The notes beneath the pieces were generated by a model that was not told the DNA's origin, made no database searches, and saw only the letters and a program-made list of their open reading frames with translations. A DNA stretch of 64,000 bases from ECT2AJA-044 sp965658225 (lineage in GTDB: Bacteria; Bacteroidota; Bacteroidia; Flavobacteriales; ECT2AJA-044), in NCBI GenBank assembly GCA_965658225.1, contig CBFHRK010000004.1:1-64000 (forward strand), written 5' to 3'. The position numbers were made by a program, and so were the translations under genes. This document shows, in pieces, positions 29,005-36,008 of the stretch. Every line of letters begins with the position of its first letter. Position 1 is the stretch's first letter.

Positions 29005-29165
29005 GGACTTTTTTGAAGCTCTGAATGAACTAGTTCGTAGTTCAGACCCTACACCATTTACTGAAGTGTGGGGTCGGAATCCCTGATGGCGATGAACCCT
29101 TTTAGTTTTGAGTATTCGGCTTTGAATTTATCGATTATATTAGTGGTGAACTCTGCAGGTTTCAT
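29005..29165. repeat. Diverged direct repeat, right copy, with decayed coding remnants
   Basis: Plus strand: an open remnant (about 28913-29091) reads MSDFFEALNELVRSSDPTP. Minus strand: a 35-residue frame (29058-29165) begins MKPAEFTTNIIDKFKAEY. The same segment lies at 26970-27125, where the frames read FYKTLSELIRSSD and KPAEFT. A third partial copy of the ELKGLMS(D/N)FF part is at 31830-31864. The parent gene was not identified. Confidence 0.55.
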
Positions 29166-29194
29166 TTTGAGATAACCTAATTAATGAGAAGCAC

Positions 29195-29722
29195 TTAGGG
29201 AATAACATAAAACGAGATATAGCCTAGATCGTCAACATTGACGAACCAATCTAAATTAAGATAGCCAATTGCAGCACCTTCCACACAAAGATCATTTCTT
29301 GAAAATTCGTTACTCGAATAGTCGGGGTCGATTTCGTGCTTCCCTAATCTTTCTAAAGTAACAAGAGCATGAAATTCATACGTATCGTTTTCCGGGTTGT
29401 ACTCTGCACTCATATGGTCATCAGAATAACTACCTTTGACAACATCTAACTTATTTCCCTGGAAAAAACCACTATTAAACCTAGGTAAGAATTCAAGCTC
29501 AAAAACTCCCATTTCAACATACAAGTTGGAGTCTTGAATGTTAAGCTGAAAGTCAATGACTGTACCTTGTTGTAGAGTATCGTTTACCAGTCCATAAGCT
29601 TGAATATCCCTACTGGAATCAACATAATTACGAAACTCTTTTACAAGGCACCCCTCGTCTCCACATCCAAAAAAAGCAAGTGATAATGCCCCGAAAAGGG
29701 TAAAACGTAGGTTAGCCTTCAT
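29195..29722 (-). CDS. Small lipoprotein of unknown function, partner of the metallopeptidase
   Basis: A 175-residue SPII lipoprotein (ALSLAFFGCG) with a beta-rich body and a few aromatic/acidic patches; no family recognised. Its ATG overlaps the stop of the metallopeptidase gene by 4 bases, so the two are coupled. It might be a partner, substrate or immunity-like protein; this is inference only. It lies inside the 4-kb segment bounded by the tRNA-Ala 3'-end repeats. Confidence 0.6.
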   Translation of the reverse strand: MKANLRFTLFGALSLAFFGCGDEGCLVKEFRNYVDSSRDIQAYGLVNDTLQQGTVIDFQLNIQDSNLYVEMGVFELEFLPRFNSGFFQGNKLDVVKGSYSDDHMSAEYNPENDTYEFHALVTLERLGKHEIDPDYSSNEFSRNDLCVEGAAIGYLNLDWFVNVDDLGYISFYVIP

Positions 29723-31269
29723 GGGTCAAGGTATGAATCAAATAATCCATTAATCTCATTCGCTTGTGAAGGCCAGGTTGATAGCAACTCCGTCCTTAAG
29801 TCCTCAACCTCTCTCAGGTCACCATCCAACTCATGGAAAATGGGCTCGGGCGACAAATATGAGCCATTACTTATGTATAACTCATCAAATGCAGTTCTGA
29901 TTATAGAGCTGTTCGGATCCGGGCTCAAGATTCTGGTCCTCGAATTAATGGAATTATGGTCAATGCCATCATCCAAAATGTCAAAATATAGTTGATGTAA
30001 AAACCAAGAGCTAGTATGTAGTCCTGGTGCAGTGTTTGAGGGCGGTTGGGTATAGTCAAGGTCTTCTAGGTCCGAGGTTGCAGCTGAAGGCGTAAAATCC
30101 GATGAATAACGATAATATGTATCAGAATACTCTTCTCCAGTAAAAAGGATCTCAATGAAATTCCCCCATCCCTCACAAATCGCAATCAATTTTCCTTTAG
30201 TAGAGCTCGGATCTGTGCCATCTCCGTACGAGTCTTGATTTAGGTTAAAGATATTAGTTGCTTCCGCGACCACCAGATCTTTCCAAAACTGGTATCCGGC
30301 TTTATGCCCGTGGGAATAATGCCCCATTTCATGGAAGCAAAGCTGATCTAGTTTGTGGGTATCATACCCTCTAAATTGGAACACTAAATCCGGCTTCCAC
30401 ACTAAAAGCGATAGGGAGAAAGCAATTGGAGCTACTACAATATCCCAGACTCCTGTCAGATTGAAAACAGTTGCTGTTGCAATCAAGGGATATTCCTTCA
30501 TCATTGGAGCCCCTCCACTCTGACTACTTTCGGCGCTTCTACGGATCCAAATCCTCGCACGATCGAGCTCATCAATGCTATTCAAGGAAGCGAGGGTGTT
30601 GTATTTTATTGAGGCATTATGAACAGACGATTTTAGCCACATCTTGGTTTGACTCGTTGAGATTTCTGCTGTTCTATTATTATTTGAACGCTTTAATTTG
30701 AAAAGATAATTGGAATAGTCTGGTGAAATCCATTCCCAGAACCTATATCGCGGCCTGCAAGATTGAGACTTCCAATTCATTTTCACATTTGTAGTACCCA
30801 TTACATTGCTGGGTCTAACAAATTCTCCAAGTGAGTTAGTAGTCATGTACTTTGGGATAGGTGCTAAGAATCCCCACATTCTCATTCTCACTTGCTCTAC
30901 AGGTACATATTGCGCATCATATGTATCGTACACTTTTACCGCACCTTTTGGAAGGTACATTAGCGCTCCAAAAATATTTATACTCTCACCCTGCTCTTCT
31001 GTCTCGTTAAGAAAGTCAATAATATTTGATTTGCTAAGAACCTCTCCTTCAAATTTATAATCGAGCATATAACCATATCCTTTTAATGCCACAGAAGCGA
31101 CCTGTAGACCCAGGTTGTCGGTTTCGGGAAAATAAATTGTATCGATGATTTGGTAATTGACATTATTTGGAAGCTCTGCGTTTATGGGCAATGTGGAATA
31201 CAGAGGCGTTTTTATTACATTTTGTGCGCTATCCGAAACTAAACTCGCGAAAATCCCCATCTTCTTCAT
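29719..31269 (-). CDS. HExxH metallopeptidase-like protein, C-terminal part of a split gene
   Basis: A 516-residue frame. A zinc site HEMGHYSHGH lies near residue 305 and a second block ICEGWGNFIE about 55 residues later supplies a likely third Glu ligand, as in gluzincins. The first ~100 residues (SDSAQNVIKTPLYSTLP, INAELPNNVNYQIIDTIYFPE) look like the continuation of the lipoprotein N-terminus in the overlapping frame upstream, so the listed ATG is probably not a real start. The family is unnamed but resembles large Bacteroidetes surface lipoproteins. Coupled to the downstream lipoprotein by ATGA. Confidence 0.6.
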   Translation of the reverse strand: MKKMGIFASLVSDSAQNVIKTPLYSTLPINAELPNNVNYQIIDTIYFPETDNLGLQVASVALKGYGYMLDYKFEGEVLSKSNIIDFLNETEEQGESINIFGALMYLPKGAVKVYDTYDAQYVPVEQVRMRMWGFLAPIPKYMTTNSLGEFVRPSNVMGTTNVKMNWKSQSCRPRYRFWEWISPDYSNYLFKLKRSNNNRTAEISTSQTKMWLKSSVHNASIKYNTLASLNSIDELDRARIWIRRSAESSQSGGAPMMKEYPLIATATVFNLTGVWDIVVAPIAFSLSLLVWKPDLVFQFRGYDTHKLDQLCFHEMGHYSHGHKAGYQFWKDLVVAEATNIFNLNQDSYGDGTDPSSTKGKLIAICEGWGNFIEILFTGEEYSDTYYRYSSDFTPSAATSDLEDLDYTQPPSNTAPGLHTSSWFLHQLYFDILDDGIDHNSINSRTRILSPDPNSSIIRTAFDELYISNGSYLSPEPIFHELDGDLREVEDLRTELLSTWPSQANEINGLFDSYLDP

Positions 31270-31642
31270 ATGAATAGTGAATTGGTGATACTTCGAGATG
31301 GTAATAAGAATGAGAATTTACCAAATCCACTAGTTCAGTAAGTTCTACTTCATTCTGAGGAAGGAACTTAACGTATATATGGGTAGCTTCTACTGTTACT
31401 CCGTTTATGAATACATTCTGGCCCGCGGAGTCAAGAAAGTCATATGCCGCTTGCATATTTTTGACTGAGTGAGGAAAATCTAGAGAGTCCGAGAGAACAA
31501 AAAAATCGTTCGAAACTAAGGAGACTGATTTCGTTGGGGGGACTACGGTTGATCCTAGCTGCACAAGATCATCCTTTCTACAAGCAAAAAATACTAATGC
31601 CGTGAACAAACTTACTAATGCAACTTTGTGTGCTATTTTCAT
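31229..31642 (-). CDS. Lipoprotein N-terminal part of the split metallopeptidase gene
   Basis: A 137-residue frame with a lipoprotein leader (LFTALVFFACRKDD), then a domain ending THIYVKFLPQNEVELTEL and HYSYEEDGDF. In related Bacteroidetes lipoproteins this type of block runs directly into a D-x-S...LP...Y.IID..Y.PE segment, which here appears in the next frame (29719-31269). The two frames overlap by 41 bases, so one insertion or deletion between about 31229 and 31270 would rejoin them. It is either a pseudogene, an assembly error or a recoding site. Confidence 0.55.
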   Translation of the reverse strand: MKIAHKVALVSLFTALVFFACRKDDLVQLGSTVVPPTKSVSLVSNDFFVLSDSLDFPHSVKNMQAAYDFLDSAGQNVFINGVTVEATHIYVKFLPQNEVELTELVDLVNSHSYYHLEVSPIHYSYEEDGDFREFSFG

Positions 31643-31922
31643 CCTGTTGATTTAAATCATCAGGAAAGTCGAAAACATAAGGGAGAATTCCAAATTTTCA
31701 TTAAAAACAGCAATAGAGTTCGTTACTGCAGCAAAAAACAAGATGTAGATTGTGTATAAGTTAATTCATTTTGGTTTAATTGCGCACAATGTTGGGCTAT
31801 GGCACGTGTCCCGAAAGGCATGTGCTATGGAGCTGAAAGGACTGATGTCGAACTTCTTTGAAAATCTCATCATCCTCGTGAAAAGCAACAATAATAGCGC
31901 TTCCCAGTGATCACTCAATAAT
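31643..31922. other. Gene-free stretch with a decayed repeat
   Basis: Holds the presumed promoter of the minus-strand lipoprotein gene, a third partial copy of the ELKGLMSNFF remnant (31830-31864) and an imperfect hairpin ATGGCACGTG/CATGTGCTAT (about 31798-31827). Nothing else was seen. Confidence 0.4.
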
Positions 31923-31950
31923 ATTTACACCCTAAAGGTGTAAAAAAGTT
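31923..31950. repeat. 28-bp direct repeat, left of the toxin-antitoxin cassette
   Basis: Matches 32637-32664 at 27 of 28 positions. The core is a dyad TTTACACC-ctaa-AGGTGTAAA. It lies 19 bases beyond the yoeB stop. Confidence 0.8.
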
Positions 31951-31969
31951 GATTGAGCTCAGAGCAACG

Positions 31970-32248
31970 CTATTTTTCTCCGTAGTGTGACCAAGCACTG
32001 ACAATCAAGACTTTCACCAGTTCGCCTTGAATAGCATACACTAAGCGATGTTTTCGGTTGATTCTTCGAGAGTATAGCCCTGCGAGGTCGTGCTTGAGTT
32101 TTTCTGGCTGACCTGTCCCATTCATTGGATGCTCACGAAGCTCATTCAAAAGAACTTCTAATTTATTCAGTGTTGCTCGATCACCACTTATCTTATGTCG
32201 CTCAATATCTTTAAGAGCCGTTTTCGAAAACTCGAGTGTAAACTTCAT
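31970..32248 (-). CDS. yoeB: Toxin YoeB (Txe/YoeB family endoribonuclease)
   Basis: A 92-residue RelE-fold mRNA interferase that cuts mRNA in the ribosome A site. It has the family segment SRRINRKHRLVYAI, which holds the catalytic Arg, and the C-terminal SAWSHYGEK with the catalytic His-Tyr pair; length is that of E. coli YoeB (84) plus a short extension. It overlaps the antitoxin gene by 4 bases, with antitoxin first, as usual. The cassette is bounded by 28-bp direct repeats. Confidence 0.92.
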   Translation of the reverse strand: MKFTLEFSKTALKDIERHKISGDRATLNKLEVLLNELREHPMNGTGQPEKLKHDLAGLYSRRINRKHRLVYAIQGELVKVLIVSAWSHYGEK

Positions 32249-32496
32249 AAACCCAGTAGGTCCTTAATTTCTTCGGATGAAGAAATGGTCACTGAATCTC
32301 CATTTTCGATTTCCGCTAAACTCTGCTTTATTTTTTTAACCATTTCAGCGTTAAAGTAAAGGTCGTCATCGGAAATAGGTGTCAAGGCGTAGGCTTTATC
32401 TTTTCCTCGCTGTACAATTATTTGCTCTCCTCGATCGACTCTATCCAGGTAATCTTTTTGGTGCTGTCTGAATTCTCTACTGCTTATAATTATCAT
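32245..32496 (-). CDS. yefM: Antitoxin YefM (Phd/YefM family)
   Basis: An 83-residue antitoxin. The N-terminal dimer and DNA-binding part MIIISSREFRQHQKDYLDRV is followed by the acidic C-terminal tail that neutralises YoeB (EIENGDSVTISSSEEI). First gene of the operon. A palindrome with TGTACC/GGTACA arms sits 3 bases upstream of its ATG, suggesting autorepression as known for E. coli yefM-yoeB. Confidence 0.92.
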   Translation of the reverse strand: MIIISSREFRQHQKDYLDRVDRGEQIIVQRGKDKAYALTPISDDDLYFNAEMVKKIKQSLAEIENGDSVTISSSEEIKDLLGL

Positions 32497-32498
32497 TG

Positions 32499-32515
32499 TG
32501 TACCATTTGGGTACA
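32499..32515 (-). promoter_or_regulatory. yefM operator palindrome
   Basis: TGTACC-ATTTG-GGTACA is a perfect 6-5-6 inverted repeat directly upstream of yefM. The E. coli YefM operator also uses TGTACA-type half-sites. It touches the -7-like box TATATTTG (32514-32521, minus strand), so bound YefM would block transcription. Confidence 0.65.
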
Positions 32516-32591
32516 AATATAACTCAAACCTGCGTAAGTTGCTTTATAAATGCGGAAGATTACCAGAAACCAAATCGTAAAGCCAATTCAT

Positions 32592-32632
32592 AAAAAAAGG
32601 TCGTCACGGTATGGAATTGTGACGACCTTTTA
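32592..32632. terminator. Strong hairpin between yefM and the right direct repeat
   Basis: Arms AAAAGGTCGTCAC and GTGACGACCTTTT enclose an 11-base loop. The flanking A and T tracts make it bidirectional. It lies inside the repeat-bounded cassette, upstream of the yefM promoter, and would insulate it from outside transcription. Confidence 0.75.
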
Positions 32633-32636
32633 TTTG

Positions 32637-32664
32637 ATTTACACTCTAAAGGTGTAAAAAAGTT
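32637..32664. repeat. 28-bp direct repeat, right of the toxin-antitoxin cassette
   Basis: Copy of 31923-31950 with one base difference (ACTC for ACCC in the loop). Together they bound a 686-base insert holding yoeB, yefM, operator and terminator. Confidence 0.8.
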
Positions 32665-32680
32665 TGGTGCAGCTGGAGGG

Positions 32681-32716
32681 AATTACTCCTACGTCGCTCC
32701 GCTCCTCGGCGTGATC
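32681..32716. repeat. 36-bp dyad element, copy D
   Basis: Left arm is changed (AATTACTCC), while the rest, including GGCGTGATC, matches copies B and C. It is followed by the GGGGCTGcGCCCC hairpin motif (about 32736-32765) and CAAGCAAGCTTGGCTCG (32793-32809), then the tRNA terminator. Confidence 0.7.
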
Positions 32717-32820
32717 GGCGGGGGCGCCATCAGAAAGAACGAAACCCGTTCCGGGGCTGCGCCCCAACGCTGCTTTTTCTTTTGCCCGCGCTCAAGCAAG
32801 CTTGGCTCGGTCCAAAGAAA

Positions 32821-32848
32821 AACCCGCTCACCTTGCGGTAAACGGGTT
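32821..32848 (-). terminator. Terminator of tRNA-Ala
   Basis: Minus strand reads AACCCGTTTACC-gcaa-GGTGAGCGGGTT followed by TTTCTTT, 17 bases past the tRNA 3' end. It is duplicated with the tRNA end at 28781-28842. Confidence 0.75.
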
Positions 32849-32864
32849 GCTTCATTTAATTCTG

Positions 32865-32938
32865 TGGAGCTAAGGGGATTCGAACCCCTGACCCCTTGCC
32901 TGCCAGGCAAGTACTCTAGCCAGCTGAGCTATAGCCCC
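32865..32938 (-). tRNA. tRNA-Ala(GGC)
   Basis: 74 bases fold as a full cloverleaf. The acceptor pairs GGGGCTA with TAGCTCC, including the G3:U70 pair that marks alanine tRNAs; the D arm is GCTC/GAGT, and anticodon stem CTTGC/GCAAG encloses loop CTGGCAG with anticodon GGC; T arm AGGGG-TTCGAAT-CCCCT; discriminator A. CCA is not encoded (ACAG follows). Its 3' end is duplicated 4 kb away. Confidence 0.95.
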
Positions 32939-32979
32939 ATTGAGGTGGCCAAAAATACAACATCCGATTTAATTAATCA

Positions 32980-33396
32980 CTATCTGATTTTCACCCCCAA
33001 CGATGCCCCCAATCCTGAGTTTCGCCAACCGATTTGCACTCGTGTCGGAGGGAAATACATCACCTGCGCTCCAAAGCGAGCACGAGAAGTAGTGGATCGA
33101 TAGTAAGTAGGATTCGAGACGATACGACCAATAGGGGCATAATCGTATCGGTATCGGTTTATCGTCCACGTGGCTAGGTAGTACAAAAACTGAGAAGTAG
33201 GTGTTCCTAGTTCCAAAGGGTCAATAGGCGTTTGATAAAACAGTAAATCGTACCGCTCCATTTGAACGGATTCAGAACGGTTGAGCATCGATGAATCCGC
33301 ACTTTGCGCCAAGCCCGATAAAGGGGCAAGTAGAAGTGCGGATCCGGCCGCGAGGCCGAAAAATAAAAGTCGTGTACAATTGGCTAAATTTTTCAT
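32980..33396 (-). CDS. Secreted protein of unknown function
   Basis: About 138 residues with a signal peptide (MKNLANCTRLLFFGLAAGSA, cleavage near LAQS). ATG 33396 is preferred to 33459 because it begins the signal sequence. The mature part is Tyr- and Arg-rich with ASLGVKIR at the C-terminus, which looks like a closing beta strand, so an outer-membrane or periplasmic location is possible. No family recognised. Confidence 0.55.
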   Translation of the reverse strand: MKNLANCTRLLFFGLAAGSALLLAPLSGLAQSADSSMLNRSESVQMERYDLLFYQTPIDPLELGTPTSQFLYYLATWTINRYRYDYAPIGRIVSNPTYYRSTTSRARFGAQVMYFPPTRVQIGWRNSGLGASLGVKIR

Positions 33397-33420
33397 AGAA
33401 GCATTCCCAAAATACAAAAA

Positions 33421-33448
33421 CACCCCGCAACGTATATTGCGAGGTGTT
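33421..33448. terminator. Terminator after the VCBS protein gene
   Basis: Minus strand CACCTCGCAA-tatacg-TTGCGGGGTG followed by TTTTTG; 23 bases past the stop at 33472. Confidence 0.75.
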
Positions 33449-33471
33449 GAATTTCTCAAATATGGATTGCT

Positions 33472-34821
33472 CTATTGCTTCGTAATTCTCTTCGTTACGA
33501 CACCTTCTTGTGAGGAAAGTTGCATCATATAGATTCCGGCCGGGAGGCCGCTCAAATCCATTTCAATACGATCAACCGCATTGTACTCGGCTTGGTGAAC
33601 ACGCTTTCCGGTTAAATCGAAAACAGAAACAGACCAATCAGAGGTCGCTTCCGTTTCAACAGTTACCTTGCTAGTAAAAGGCGAAGGATAAACCGTTGCC
33701 TCCAAAGATTGCTCTTCCAAACCAATGGAATTATCGGTGTTTTGGTAATAATTAAATGACGCCAAATAGGTTGACGAATTATATCCATTCGCCAGAATAT
33801 CTAAATCTCCATCGTCATCTAAATCTCCAAAAGCTGAAAAGGAATATTCACCTCCTGGTACCATTCCAAATGGATTAATTTGAGGCATTCCAAATTGAGG
33901 GGCGCTTGCCGAACCCGTATTCTCATAAAAATAGAATTGACCGTACTCCGATCCGGAAAATAAGTCGAGGTCACCATCTAAATCGAGGTCGCCGACATCA
34001 AGTTTTCCAAAACCAACACCTCCGGGAACAAAACCAAAAGCATTTACTACTGGAGCCGCGAACGCAGGACTTGTAGCCGTTCCGGTGTTTTGGAAATAAT
34101 AAGCAACACCATAATAATCGAGACCAATATGATCGTAATCACCATCGTTATCTAAATCCGCTAACGATCCGATAGTTAGGTACGTTACCGCACTCGCATT
34201 TAACCCGAACGGGTTTATTTGAACAGTTCCAAAATTTGGATTCGTTGCGCTTCCATTGTTAGGGTAGTACGAAAAAGACGATCCCGTGTAGCCAACAGTT
34301 GATCCAAGGACATCAATATCTCCGTCCCCATCCAAGTCGGCACAAGCAGAGTACATGGTGTATTGACCACCTAAACCGAAGGGACTTAGTTGGGGTGCCG
34401 CGAACTGGGGGTTGTTTGCTGTTCCTGTATTCTGGTAGTAAATCGATCTCCCGTATTCGTACGTAGAACCTAAAATATCGAGATCTCCATCTCCGTCTAA
34501 GTCTACCAACGTTGGAACTATCCAATCTTGAGCGGGCGGAATGGATAACCCGAACGGATTAGAAGAAGGGCCTCCAAATGTCTGTGCTTGAATTCCCGTT
34601 GCTCCAAGCAATAGGAATCCGGCCATAGCCAACGCTTTCTTCCATTCGCGACGGGTAAAGTAGCCGTAAATAGTATCGTAAAGGTTCTTAATTCTGCGAA
34701 TCAAGCGGCCTTGAAGGCTACCGTCCATAGACTCCCACTGACCGCTGGTTTGAAGCTGATTCACTTTTTCCGTTAAGCGGCGAAACTGTCGTTTCTTTCG
34801 AGCGTAAAGGTTCCTGTTCAT
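33472..34821 (-). CDS. VCBS/FG-GAP repeat surface protein with T9SS sorting domain
   Basis: A 449-residue protein. An unusual basic, helical N-terminus of about 60 residues (MNRNLYARKKRQFRRL...) precedes the hydrophobic export segment (ALAMAGFLLLGATGIQAQ, about 62-80). Five Ca-binding-like repeats follow, each with DLDGDGDLDILG-type loops (residues about 105-345), then a linker and a type IX C-terminal sorting domain (YPSPFTSKV, LPAGIYMMQL). Probably a surface-displayed beta-propeller. Monocistronic with its own terminator. The long pre-signal region is odd for this class. Confidence 0.8.
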   Translation of the reverse strand: MNRNLYARKKRQFRRLTEKVNQLQTSGQWESMDGSLQGRLIRRIKNLYDTIYGYFTRREWKKALAMAGFLLLGATGIQAQTFGGPSSNPFGLSIPPAQDWIVPTLVDLDGDGDLDILGSTYEYGRSIYYQNTGTANNPQFAAPQLSPFGLGGQYTMYSACADLDGDGDIDVLGSTVGYTGSSFSYYPNNGSATNPNFGTVQINPFGLNASAVTYLTIGSLADLDNDGDYDHIGLDYYGVAYYFQNTGTATSPAFAAPVVNAFGFVPGGVGFGKLDVGDLDLDGDLDLFSGSEYGQFYFYENTGSASAPQFGMPQINPFGMVPGGEYSFSAFGDLDDDGDLDILANGYNSSTYLASFNYYQNTDNSIGLEEQSLEATVYPSPFTSKVTVETEATSDWSVSVFDLTGKRVHQAEYNAVDRIEMDLSGLPAGIYMMQLSSQEGVVTKRITKQ

Positions 34822-34870
34822 ATTCGTTTTTATTTGTGTTGACTGTTTGTCATTCGAGCATTTACAAAAC

Positions 34871-35956
34871 TCATGCCTTTTTCTGTGGACCGCCCCAAAA
34901 GGTTGCTTCGGGGATACTTAATCCCGCGTAATGGTCGGGTGTTAAGGTACTCATTAAGTTGGGCCTCAATCGGCCCGATAAGACCTGCACATCATATATT
35001 TCATCGACCGAGGTTTGGTACAAAATTTCTCCTGTTACGGTACCTGTAGGTAGATGGACGATTTTAATACCACTTTGGTTGCTTTCCTTCGCAATTTTTA
35101 AATGCTTGAACGTAGAACTGTTTTGCCGCAACTTACTGAGTCCGACAAAAGCAAAATCCCCGTGAATGGCCATTCCGCGTACAAACCCGCCTAAATTTGC
35201 AATTTCTTCATAAGTGCCTTCGGCACGATTCACACGTGCTAACCCGCCCGTCGCCGACAGTAATACATAGAGCTCACCATTCACCAATCGGGGCGAATGC
35301 GGCATGGGAAGGCCTTCTACTATTACTTCGTTGTTGGTCACATCCATTATGAGTCCGCCCGTGGTCACTTCGGGCCGCCAGGACTGAAAACTATTCCCTC
35401 TATTGAACATACTCGCGTATTTTGGGAGTCCATTTTCAAGGGTCATTCCGTTTAAATGACATCGGTCTTCTGAAACCATTTCCGTTATAAACGGAGGCTG
35501 CCAAACAGGGATAAAGTTATGTTGATCATCAATTTTAATGATGCAAGAAAACAGCGTGTTTACCCCAAAAAGCCCTTGATCGGACCATTCCAGGTCATGG
35601 ATATCTAAAGGCCCTACATGAAAAGTAGAGCGCGGCATGTATAAGGCGTCGTAGCGACCGGGTGCTTTTGGGTAGGTACGCGCTAGTTCAGGAACATCTT
35701 TGAAAGTGATTATCTCATTACGGCAAGCCACCGCCATGGTAGTATCACCATCGCGAAGAGCAATCCCCATGGGTTTATCCAAAGTCCTCGGTAATTGAAC
35801 GAGCGATTCTGAATCTTTTCCGGATAAAAATATAATTTTCCCGGCCTGATAGGTCGTGATTGCCAGCGAAACACCGAGCTTCGATAAAAACTCGGGAACC
35901 TGTGGAGAGTACGTGCATGAAAACGGGGCTAAGCCCGAAGGTGTGCTTGAATTCAT
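34871..35956 (-). CDS. TIGR03032 family protein (DUF4915-like beta-propeller)
   Basis: A 361-residue cytoplasmic protein. Family features are the opening FSCTYSPQVPEFLSKLGVSL, QAGKIIFL, the DIHDLEW and FGVNTLFSCI blocks, HLNGM and GFVRGMAIHGDFAFVGLSKLR. The fold is a six-bladed-propeller-like domain. Members are often encoded near TPR/sulfotransferase genes, but the function is not established. It is divergent from an OMP gene, with 52 bases between starts. Confidence 0.8.
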   Translation of the reverse strand: MNSSTPSGLAPFSCTYSPQVPEFLSKLGVSLAITTYQAGKIIFLSGKDSESLVQLPRTLDKPMGIALRDGDTTMAVACRNEIITFKDVPELARTYPKAPGRYDALYMPRSTFHVGPLDIHDLEWSDQGLFGVNTLFSCIIKIDDQHNFIPVWQPPFITEMVSEDRCHLNGMTLENGLPKYASMFNRGNSFQSWRPEVTTGGLIMDVTNNEVIVEGLPMPHSPRLVNGELYVLLSATGGLARVNRAEGTYEEIANLGGFVRGMAIHGDFAFVGLSKLRQNSSTFKHLKIAKESNQSGIKIVHLPTGTVTGEILYQTSVDEIYDVQVLSGRLRPNLMSTLTPDHYAGLSIPEATFWGGPQKKA

Positions 35957-36008
35957 GGGCGGAAGATAAAATAAATAGCCCTAGATTTAAGCACAAAATA
36001 GAACTGAA

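Noticed and set aside
31923..31950. Intrinsic terminator of yoeB
   Set aside because: The T-run lies before, not after, the stem in the direction of transcription; it is better read as a repeat.
32689..33103. Plus- and minus-strand frames across the tRNA-Ala region
   Set aside because: They read through a tRNA gene and its terminator; VELRGFEPLTP-type peptides are known tRNA artefacts.
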